NCBI GenBank assembly: GCA_015179125.1
Contig: WHVA01000024.1
Span: forward strand, 124,001 to 188,000
Reading direction: 5' to 3'
From: Gautieria morchelliformis
Lineage: Eukaryota; Basidiomycota; Agaricomycetes; Gomphales; Gomphaceae
Length of the DNA: 64,000 nucleotides
Numbering within the stretch: position 1 is the stretch's first letter; every line of letters starts with the position of its first letter. The notes beneath the pieces were generated by a model that saw only the letters and a program-made list of their open reading frames with translations, ran no database searches and was not told the origin of the DNA. Positions 1-7,485 of this stretch are shown one piece after another. The position numbers were made by a program, and so were the translations under genes.

Positions 1-470
1 AATCAACCGTTCGAGTGGATGGTACTTGGAGCGTACGTACACACGGGGATTTCGGACCTCGCAGAAAAATAGTCGACGTGTCAAATAGTTTGGATGTCGT
101 GAGCCTACAACGGAAATATGGAGAAAGTATGTGGAAAACGAAATGTACGGGCTGCTGAGGACAGGCGGTCAGCTAGTAGTAGAGGAATTGGACGAAGTCG
201 AGATGAAGGACGGCAGTCAATACTGACAACGATCATACGTAGGTCTAGTGCAAATGGTCGTGGTGTATTGGAGTGAATAATCTCGTGGAAGACAGTACCA
301 GCCTAGAACACACATCCATCAACGCTGAGTGTAGCGGAGCGCTAATGTTAGCTCCGATCGATTGCGTGACTTTTCCGTTACACTCTCAAGTCTCGTCTCG
401 GGAATGTAGTCATATCATAATATATGATCCGTGCACAATTATATGGTCCGTGCACAGTGCAGCCCCTGTC
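1..470. other. Intergenic, no gene supported
   Basis: Only one 70-codon frame occurs here, with no motif and no splice-site support. The stretch ends just upstream of the TATA box of the RlpA-like gene, so its last part is probably promoter sequence. Confidence 0.5.
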
Positions 471-480
471 GAATTGGCCA

Positions 481-487
481 TATAAAT
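481..487 (+). promoter_or_regulatory. TATA box of the RlpA-like gene
   Basis: TATAAAT lies about 150 bp before the start codon at 639. The same promoter segment, including this motif, is found inverted near 2205-2219 upstream of the decayed second copy, which supports it as part of the gene's ancestral promoter. Confidence 0.45.
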
Positions 488-638
488 CACCGCCAACATT
501 ACTGACGCTTTCTCAAGTTGTCCACGACCTTGTCCACGACCCACTTCATAACTTGCCCTCAGCTATCTGGTACATTATTGCCGCCAATTGTTAATATTCT
601 CCCAAAAGCACCTCACTACCACTCTCCCATCGTAAAGA

Positions 639-1138
639 ATGTTATTCATCATCATCGTTGCCTTTGCTTTCTTCGCCACTCTGGCTTATTCCGCGCCCGT
701 CGTCCAACCACACAGTGGCGACGCCACTTTCTTCCGGCCCGCGGTTGGAGCGTGCGGAGACACAAATACGGTGGCGGATCTTGTCGTGGCAGTCTCTTTC
801 GACTTCTTTCATTCCTTGTGAGCACAATTCCTATGTCTCAGCGATATAGTGTGTACACTGACCGTAATGCCTTCTTTGCCAGTGGTCCGCAAACGAATGG
901 CAACCCCATCTGTGGCCGCCAGATCCAAGCCACAGCTCGTAAGTCGGTACCTTCTTATAATTGGCAATACGTTGAGTTCCGCTTTCTCGCAGCGGGCGGG
1001 AAAACCGTCACCGTGACTATCAAAGACAAGTGCGCAGCTTGCGCTCAATTCGACATCGATTTGTCGCCAGCAGCATTTGACCAGCTAGCCGACCGTAGCG
1101 TAGGACGGTTGCATCGCGTAAAGTGGCACTTACTATGA
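639..1138 (+). CDS. RlpA-like double-psi beta-barrel secreted protein
   Basis: Three exons, 639-817, 883-938 and 993-1138, give 126 residues. The introns are 65 and 54 nt, open with GTGAGC and GTAAGT and end in CCAG and GCAG; splicing joins three different frames into one. Residues 1-18 form a signal peptide (hydrophobic FIIIVAFAFFA then a cleavage-type YSAP). The rest is a short RlpA/expansin-like barrel: GDATFF and GACG near the start, NPICG in the middle, GGKTVTVTI and KDKCAACAQFDIDLS, then AAFDQLADRSVGR and a final VKW. Fungal members are secreted, of the same length and often plant- or stress-induced; some inhibit papain-type proteases. Whether this one does is not shown. Cysteines at the expected places suggest a folded, functional protein. 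A degenerate inverted copy follows directly. Confidence 0.85.
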
Positions 1139-1162
1139 AGTATGAACATGTATCGTTAGATG

Positions 1163-1436
1163 TCGGCTTTTCGCAGGCGGAAAGTTGAAGGGAAGTGAAA
1201 TTGAATCAAGCATAAACATATGTCGCTAGAGTGAAATCTGACGATCAGAATATATACTCTTCATCGAAAATTCATCCACTAGTCGAAGGATTTATACTAA
1301 ATAGCGCTTTGCATTCTGAGCCTTCCCTCCACAGATCAGGCGTACAAACAAAAAAAAGGCTTTCTCTAGTTCTGGACATATGTTTATGCTTGATTCAATT
1401 TCACTTCCCTTCAACTTTCCGCCTGCGAAAAGCCGA
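1163..1436. repeat. Perfect 62 bp inverted repeat between the two RlpA-like copies
   Basis: Positions 1163-1224 and 1375-1436 are exact reverse complements separated by 150 bp. The repeat lies just past the stop codon of the intact gene and is the centre of a larger inverted duplication. The innermost part shows no divergence while the outer arms are clearly diverged. Confidence 0.85.
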
Positions 1437-1529
1437 TTCCTTCTTTCGACTGGTCACAATGAAACACTGATCACTGGTTCACAGTAGCTTCCAGGATACG
1501 CCATGAAGCCGTCCCAACGTAGGACGGGT

Positions 1530-2219
1530 TCATGGGGTAACATCGGCTAATTGGTCGAATGCTGCGGGCGACATGTCGAGGTCGAACTGAGCGCAACCCG
1601 CGGCACTTGCCTTATACAGTAACCGTGACGTTTTTCCCGCCAGCTGCGAGAGAGAAGAACGCAGAATATTGCCAAGTATGAGTGACTCACAAGCTGTGGC
1701 TTGGATCTTGGCGCCACACAACGGGCTTGCCATTCGTTTGTGAACCATTGACAAAGAAGGTATTGCGGTCAGTGTATACACAATATTGCTGACACAGTAA
1801 TTGTGCTCACAAGCTGTCAAAGATTTCCAACGAGCCTCTTTTAAATAATTCAACAGCTTGTGAACACAATTGCTGTGTCAGCGTCGCGGTCTGAGACCGC
1901 GACCATTCGGAGATTGGACGCAGAGTTGCTCTTTCCACCACCTCCAACGTCGGGCCCGACGTCGGAGCGTGTGGGAAGAGCAACTCTGCGTCCGACCTCG
2001 TCGGCGCCCGTCGTACTAACACACGGTGGCCGCGCCGTGTTAGCCCGGGTGGTGAATAACACGACCAAAGCGATGATGTATTTGAACGTGCTTGATCATG
2101 GGCGAGCAGGATTAACGATTAAAGGCGGTAATGTACCAGAGAGATGACTGCAAGTTGTAAAGTGGGTCGCGGACAAGGGGAAAGGGTCAGTAATGTTGGC
2201 GGTCATTTATATGGCTAAT
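1530..2219 (-). pseudogene. Decayed inverted copy of the RlpA-like gene
   Basis: Reading down the minus strand, the region repeats the plus-strand gene with substitutions and indels. There is a promoter block (2219-2139, matching 474-590), the first intron start and second exon (about 1816-1690, including NYCVSNIVYT and ASPLCGAKIQATA) and the third exon (CAAGCAQFD-like stretch, then DLDMSPAAFDQLAD). The QLAD end runs straight into a different C-terminus. Exon 1 is not in place: a piece matching SAPVV plus the following HGG lies on the opposite strand near 2006-2038. The copy therefore suffered internal inversions and cannot make the same protein. No catalytic or structural conclusion can be drawn from it. 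Confidence 0.7.
1912..1997. repeat. Near-perfect 86 bp palindrome without loop
   Basis: Arms 1912-1954 and 1955-1997 meet at CGGGCCCG and differ at only a few positions. A second inverted pair (1788-1817 with 1853-1882) and a 15 bp palindrome (1886-1900) lie immediately to its left, so the broken gene copy sits in a nest of inverted repeats. Confidence 0.75.
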
Positions 2220-2229
2220 TCCACAGTGG

Positions 2230-2779
2230 CTGTCCCACAAGCAGCCGCAAGACAATCCAACAGATCATCAGAGAACAAGTCGTCTCAGAGCCCAACTCTG
2301 AGACCATGACGGAGAGCCTAGAGCTTGAGGCCATGCACTGGCAACAAAAAGAGGCCAGCGTGGCGCACCACCACACACACAGGCTCTCGAGCTACTAGCG
2401 CAGAATGCCGCAGCCACTGTGGCCCAAGGCCACACTGACCAGCAGCCCGATGAGCTGCTCATGTGTGCTGTACAGGATGCATGGCAAACACGTGCAGCCT
2501 ACCATAGTAGGCTGTGTCTCCACAACACAGGTCTGACAGGCAACACTCGTCATGTGCCCCTGCTAGAAGCCCGTGCACCGGAGGTGCCTGGCCCCAGTCA
2601 GAGCATATACTGACATGGTCCACGCAGCATCACAGCTGCGCAACCGGTCCATGGCCCCAACTGAGGGTCGGGGGATACTGGACCAGCCAGAAAGCGCACA
2701 AGAGCCATACAATGGTATCACACAAATGATACGTGTCGTGATGGCTGACACCATTGACATGGACCCTGAGAAGTCCACG
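2230..2779. other. Unassigned sequence before an LTR-like repeat
   Basis: The plus strand has partially open frames rich in Gln, Glu and Arg (for example around 2419-2613 and 2573-2760) that resemble low-complexity gag-like leader sequence, but no diagnostic motif is present. I see no promoter or intron signals. It is probably part of the retrotransposon debris that follows. Confidence 0.3.
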
Positions 2780-3426
2780 TGTTACGACCGTTCATTTCCG
2801 ACTTCCGACCCTCAGTTCTGCCACACCTTCCGCCCCTCCGATACTTCCGCAACACCTTCCGCCCCTCCGATACTTCCGCAACACCTTCCGCCCCTCCGAC
2901 ATTTCCGACATTCCACCCATTGTTCTATTCCCTTGTTCTTTCGACTCTATTACTCAGACCCACCGGACCCGCTTCATCGGTCATCAAGATCCTATATCCG
3001 GTCATCCTTGTAGTTCGTTGTCAGATGTGTTTTCCCGACCCCTTGTTCTTTGCCATTGTTCTACCTAACCCTGAACCCCCCTTGTAGTCCCATTGTTCCC
3101 AATAGTTAGTTCCCACACATTGTCTACTCGACTTCCGCTTCCTCCGGAATTTGCTTAGTACCATACCATTACTTGTTGTTCTGTGTTTTGTATAAAACCC
3201 CCTCATCTATGTCTGTTATTCTGCAATCAGAGAATCGCCTTCGATACTTGATTTCCTTCACTCCATCTCCTGTTCTTAGTACAGCGAGTCTCGCAGGATC
3301 TCAGTCTCTCTCTCCGCCTTCCGTTTTCCGCCCTCCGCCTCAGTTCCGACTCAAGTTCCGACCAACCTTTGGTTCAGTACTTTCCGACTTCCGACTCAGT
3401 TCCGAAATACTTAGGACGATAGTTCA
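2780..3426 (+). repeat. LTR-like repeat, family 2, copy 1
   Basis: The segment starts TGTTACGACC and ends at a CA directly before TTGGGGGCGCAAC, a position typical for a primer-binding site. It contains TGTATAAAAC (a likely TATA box) near 3188. A second copy at 60059-60687 has the same order of blocks (TACTTGTTGTTC, TTTGTATAAAAC, AGGATCT, TACTTAGGA) and is followed by the same TTGGGGG..GCAAC. The internal part contains three imperfect copies of CTTCCGCCCCTCCGA. The family assignment rests on the shared blocks; the exact ends are inferred. Confidence 0.55.
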
Positions 3427-3502
3427 TTGGGGGCGCAACCCATAAGTTGAAGCCGCTGTCCTTTCCAGTTCTGACTTAGCGGAAATATCGATACGTAACA
3501 CC

Positions 3503-4260
3503 ATGCTGGTGAAGACCAGTGTGAAGCTGGCCCATCCTGAACCATACACAGGAGGGTCCAACCTCGAAGAGTTCAAGGTCTTCATCGCAGCCATCTTGAG
3601 ATGGCTCAAGATGAATTGCCTGTTGGGACCAACCAGTGTCTATATGTAGGTCAGATACGTGGGCACTTGCCTCACCAGCGAGGCCCAGGAATGGTTTCTT
3701 CGAAAATAGAATGTTTCGACCGCCAGGTCTGCGAGTGGACCTTGGAGACAGTGATCCAGGGCCTGCAGAAGCGGTTCCTGCACACCCTGACATACCACCA
3801 CGTGTTTAACCTGTCATTCAGAGCACAAAGACCGTTCAGGAGATGCTGAATGATCTAACAAAATACATGGCTCGTATGATACAGCCACCCAACGAATACA
3901 CATTCCGGAGATGGTTCGTGTCAGCATTGTGCGAAACACTGCGAAATGAAGTCCTCAAAAAGGGCTACAATGCAGAAAGCAGCTCCATCGAGCAGCTCTT
4001 TGAAGCAGCCCACATGATTGAGGAAGCATCCTGCTATAACATGGGGATGCGCCGGGCAGAGAGCCTGGCCACAGCAGCCAGCGCATCATGGTTTGCACTG
4101 AGCAAACCGTTGCTGCAGACAGGCCCAAGCAGGCCTGCCCCTTTCCAGAGCAGCAGGACATCCCAACATCCCGCCCAGCCCTGTCCGGACGGCCAGCTGA
4201 GACTAAACAGCCTCAGGCCTCAGGAAGCTTGTCAAAGCCAAGCTTCCTGTCATGACCTGT
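3503..4260 (+). pseudogene. Ty3/gypsy gag remnant
   Basis: From ATG 3503 one frame reads a retrotransposon capsid-type sequence: PEPYTGG, then LEEFKVFIAAILRWLKMN, later EAQEWF and LQKRFLHTLTY. It then shifts frame into NDLTKYMARMIQPPNEYTF, RNEVLKKGYNAE and MIEEAS. This is the order seen in the Gag of basidiomycete gypsy elements. At least one stop after codon 48 and one frameshift near 3830 break it. It follows the family 2 LTR in the right orientation, so both probably belong to one element whose pol part is missing. The sequence switches to copia-like material near 4290. Confidence 0.7.
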
Positions 4261-4327
4261 CTATTTCTCAGACCCCACAGTCTCTATGTTCCCCTTTATC
4301 ATGTTATTGGATTCTAGAGGGGTATTT

Positions 4328-4425
4328 CCTAGGGGCATGCATCATCATCAATGGATTATCCTCCTAGGGGCATACACCATCATCAATGGATTATCCACCT
4401 AGGGGCACACAGCATCATCATTGAC
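4328..4425. repeat. Short tandem repeat, about 35 bp x 2.8
   Basis: Three units starting CCTAGGGGCA and containing CATCATCA follow one another at 4328, 4363 and 4398. They lie at the junction between the gypsy gag remnant and the copia pol remnant. Confidence 0.7.
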
Positions 4426-4499
4426 ATCATTAGTGATGTATGCACTCCTAATCCAATGTTCCATAGGGGTTTACCCCTGTTCACCACTGTAGAAGTAGT

Positions 4500-4727
4500 G
4501 CTCCCATCACCATATTTACCGACAACCAATCCTCCATCGCATTTTCCCAAGACAACATCAATAACAGTCGCACAAAACATATTGATGTTCACTTCCATTA
4601 TACAAAGGAACAGATCACCAATGGGAACATCAAACTACATTATATTCCTGCGATGGACAATCCTGCGGACATTCTCACAAAGCCATTATCTCCACGCAAA
4701 CATCTCCATATCCTAGAATTCCTAGGA
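4500..4727 (+). pseudogene. Ty1/copia pol 3' end (RNase H C-terminus)
   Basis: One frame reads the C-terminal part of copia RNase H: TDNQSSIAFSQ, then SRTKHIDVHFHY, IPAMDNPADILTKPL and HLHILEFLGI, followed by a stop. This is the conserved end of Ty1/copia polyproteins. Only about 75 residues remain; nothing upstream of the TDNQ motif is recognisable. It is followed by a purine tract (GAGGGGGAG, 4741-4749) and an LTR, exactly the order at the 3' end of a copia element. Confidence 0.75.
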
Positions 4728-4749
4728 ATACGTCGAGTTTGAGGGGGAG

Positions 4750-5240
4750 TGTTATTGGAGGAGGAAGGACAGTTTCAATCAGGACAATCTCACTTCTGAT
4801 TTCTCTTATCACTCACCTTATTTTCCCATCATTCCAAGTCGAGTCGAGGCGCATACATGCGTACCATGAGTCAAACATCGAGTCGAGGCGCAGACATGCG
4901 TACCATTGAGTTAAGAGTTCATTTTCATGCCTATTATCGAGTCGAGTCGTCATTCCACTGGTCTGACATCATTTATTGCATCATCTCCATCATTTATGAA
5001 GAGATTAGCCATATAGGAGCTGTTGCATCACTGTTGACATCATTATGCTCCTATCCCTAAGTAGCATCATATTTCACATGATTATTACACTCACACATGA
5101 TTATTTCCCCCTATCCTACACTGCTTAAATACTTGGACTCTAGATACGAATAAACAAGTGACTTAACAATCTTTTTCCCTAAAGCTTCGAGTTATAAGCT
5201 TCTTTGGACTATTATTGTTTCCTCCTCAACTCTTATTGCA
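4750..5240 (+). repeat. Putative 3' LTR of the copia element
   Basis: It begins TGTTATTGGAGG right after the polypurine tract, and I place its end at TTATTGCA (5240). The start is firm; the end is a guess from the TG..CA rule. Inside, a roughly 40 bp unit with CGAGTCGAGGCGCA is repeated at 4844 and 4881, and AATACTTGGACTC follows a TTAAATA motif that may be the promoter. Confidence 0.5.
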
Positions 5241-5368
5241 CCAAGAACATTGCTTAAATCTAGAACTCTAGAACATTGCTCTCATCTCTCACCAGAACAC
5301 TGCTTGAGATCTTTATCACATCATTATTCACTCGACCCCAACCCCTTACTCTGATTTATATTATATCA

Positions 5369-6346
5369 CTCCCTAGCATCTTCACCAGAGTTCGCCGCAC
5401 CCTCCAACCACTCCCCCTCTATGTCCACTCTACCCGCTGTTCGCCCCATTCTCCGAACCGCTATTCGCTGCTCGCGCATTTCGCCAGCAGGCACACCATC
5501 AAATATAATCGATACCATTTACCCGGCATGATAGTTTATCATTAACCCCATCATCTTCGTAATCCAACCCCTTTGGGTGTTCATATGGCCAAAGTGTGTT
5601 CGCAGGATGTCCCTTCCATAGGTCATGCAGGATCAACCCAGTAAACGAAGAGTCCGTGCAGGGTAGCATGTATGCGGGTCCCAAGACATGGTTTTTTCCA
5701 TAAGTGCCTTTGCCACCTTTACTCTCTGTCATTTCATGTTTGCACTCTTCCCTCACTCTATTGTATGTTTATTCCATCTACTTAGTATCATGGCTGCGCA
5801 CCCCTATCCAACCCTGACTCACAACGGCCTCTTTCCTATTCGCTAATACCTTACGAGCATTCGATATAAGTAGTTTACACTTGCATGTATATTCTCCAGT
5901 TCAATTATCATACGTCGTCAATCTTGTGCAAACTTGACCTCACTGTGATCATCGTTTTTGAGCCTTCTCCTGGAGATTTCTATCTTCGACCAGAAGAGGA
6001 CTTAGGCATCACTGGTGAGTTCTCATACTTCATCTTCGTTACCTTAGCCTTCAAACTATTTTCTGTGCTGGCGGTGAAGGGCTCCGAAGGAGCACCTGCG
6101 CCAGTGAAGGGATTGTCGCTACTTAGACAACTCTTCCATGACACCTTGTACGTTACATTGTCAAGTGCCACGGGCTATTTCGCTACGCCTGTAGATAGGG
6201 CGAGCTCCGCTCAGGCAACCCTTTTATCTCGTGAACATTTATTGGTTCACCTATTCTCTGAACGGCATACTTATTCGCACAAGACATTCGGGCATTCGCT
6301 GTGTTCACTAATACACGATATTAACGCCTAAAAACCTATCTTGACA
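5369..6346 (-). repeat. LTR family 1, copy A (minus strand, 3' end lost)
   Basis: The reverse complement aligns along most of its length with the three solo LTRs at 10854, 18012 and 29439. The minus-strand left end TGTCAAGAT at 6346 is intact. The other end, which should finish in TGACA, cannot be found, so the copy is truncated near 5369. The base composition around GGAGGGGAG just outside the TGTCA end resembles a polypurine tract (6347-6357), which would make it a true 3' LTR rather than a solo one. Confidence 0.7.
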
Positions 6347-6351
6347 CTCCC

Positions 6352-6774
6352 CTCCAAAGCCATCGGGTTGACCACCAGATGGACTGGCCAACTGTGAGGG
6401 CAACACTAATGACGAAGCCACAACCAAAGATACTCAAGGAGATAAGAGCCGATACTAGGACAATGACCAACTGTGTAGTGGGTATCCTCAGTTTATAACT
6501 CTACCAACGATAGATACATGGGGACTTGCCTGTGTAGTGGGTATCCTCAGAGATCAAGCTGAGGAAACGCCACCACACGGGCTACAGTCTTATAGCGCTG
6601 GCAAGGCTTACATAATAGGGGAGATGGAAACTTGTAGAAGGTTACGGAATGTGACGGAAAGTGACATGTGACAGAAAGTGACATGTGACGGAAAGTGACA
6701 TGTGACAGAAGGTGACGGAAACTCATGGAAGGAAATAGAAACTTATGGAAGGAAACACGTGAACCCTGACATCA
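6352..6774 (-). repeat. Probable chromovirus 3' LTR, interrupted
   Basis: On the minus strand the sequence TGATGTCAGG starts directly after a purine tract (GAGAGGGGGG, 6775-6784) that follows the last ORF of the chromovirus. This fits a 3' LTR. It contains four 17 bp tandem units built on GAAAGTGACATGTGAC (6651-6720), a TATAAG motif near 6591 and a 19 bp direct repeat (around 6475 and 6531). It stops where LTR copy A begins, so copy A either inserted in it or replaced its end. Confidence 0.5.
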
Positions 6775-6782
6775 CCCCCCTC

Positions 6783-7379
6783 TCAATGCTTGTCGTCCCG
6801 ACAAGCACAGCTGCCACCTAGCCCCCAACATCCACCGAGACATCGTTTCCAAGTATGCCACAGGTGGGACCACCATCTCTCCTGACCCTTCCCTTCCTGG
6901 TAACGCAGGTCAATGATGAGCTCAGGGGGATTGGGGTCCATGGGCAAGTGCGGCCCTCGGAACCTTGCTCGACGTATTCGCTCTCCTGCCATGTTGCAGA
7001 AACGTCGCCCCACCCAGCCTTCGAAAGTGTAGGGGGTTCCACACGGGGGGGTTCCATCGTTGAGGAAGACAGGGTCACCGATGTAGTACGTGTTCTCTCG
7101 TCTGTGTCGGGGTCTGAGGAATGTGAGTGCAGGGCGAGTGGGTGCCTGACTGTTCGCTGGTGTGAGGTCCTCAGAGCTGACGGACCACTTTGAAGACCAT
7201 GCGACGTCGAGATCACGGCAGTCAAGCATCCTTTGTAGCTTGGCTTCACTGGCTGCTCTGGATGACGAGAAGCCGGAGAAGTGCAGGAGGGTGGGATCGA
7301 CACGTGACATGTTTGGCAGGTCGGAGAGGTTTTGGGTGAAGCTGGGGAGGGCAACAAGCTCAATAGCGGGCGAGGACAT
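6783..7379 (-). CDS. Extra 198-residue ORF between chromovirus pol and 3' LTR
   Basis: An uninterrupted frame starts 106 bp downstream of the pol stop and ends with TGA at the first bases of the polypurine tract. The protein is basic and Arg/Pro-rich, with RPRHRRENTYYIGDPVF in the middle and a Trp/Cys-rich C-terminus (WSHLWHTWKRCLGGCWG). I recognise no domain: no transmembrane segment, zinc knuckle or envelope-like feature. A TATATAT motif 60 bp upstream suggests its own promoter. Its fit between pol and the LTR, and its integrity beside a pol carrying a stop, hint at a real third gene of the element or a captured host piece. A second overlapping frame (6818-7363) is also open, so chance openness from high GC cannot be excluded. 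Confidence 0.4.
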   Translation of the reverse strand: MSSPAIELVALPSFTQNLSDLPNMSRVDPTLLHFSGFSSSRAASEAKLQRMLDCRDLDVAWSSKWSVSSEDLTPANSQAPTRPALTFLRPRHRRENTYYIGDPVFLNDGTPPCGTPYTFEGWVGRRFCNMAGERIRRARFRGPHLPMDPNPPELIIDLRYQEGKGQERWWSHLWHTWKRCLGGCWGLGGSCACRDDKH

Positions 7380-7438
7380 GGTTGATGGATGTGGTGGGGT
7401 CGATGCAGTGGAAGTGAGCGGTCACAGGTGGAGAGGGG

Positions 7439-7445
7439 ATATATA
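7439..7445 (-). promoter_or_regulatory. TATA-like motif before the extra chromovirus ORF
   Basis: TATATAT lies 60 bp upstream of the ATG at 7379 and just downstream of the pol stop. The leader between them is C-rich on the coding strand (CCCCTCTCCACC), as in many fungal core promoters. Confidence 0.3.
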
Positions 7446-7485
7446 GCTTATCGGAATGAATTGGTTAGGCGGAGGCCGATATCGC

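Noticed and set aside
2573-3087. Overlapping frames of 102-146 codons rich in Pro, Ser and Thr
   Set aside because: They come from the tandem CTTCCGCCCCTCCGA units of the LTR-like repeat, open in all three frames.
3021-3206. Minus-strand 61-codon frame
   Set aside because: Lies within the LTR-like repeat and has no counterpart in copy 2.
7162-7446. Plus-strand frames opposite the extra chromovirus ORF
   Set aside because: Antisense shadows of a GC-rich coding region; no motif, no promoter on that strand.
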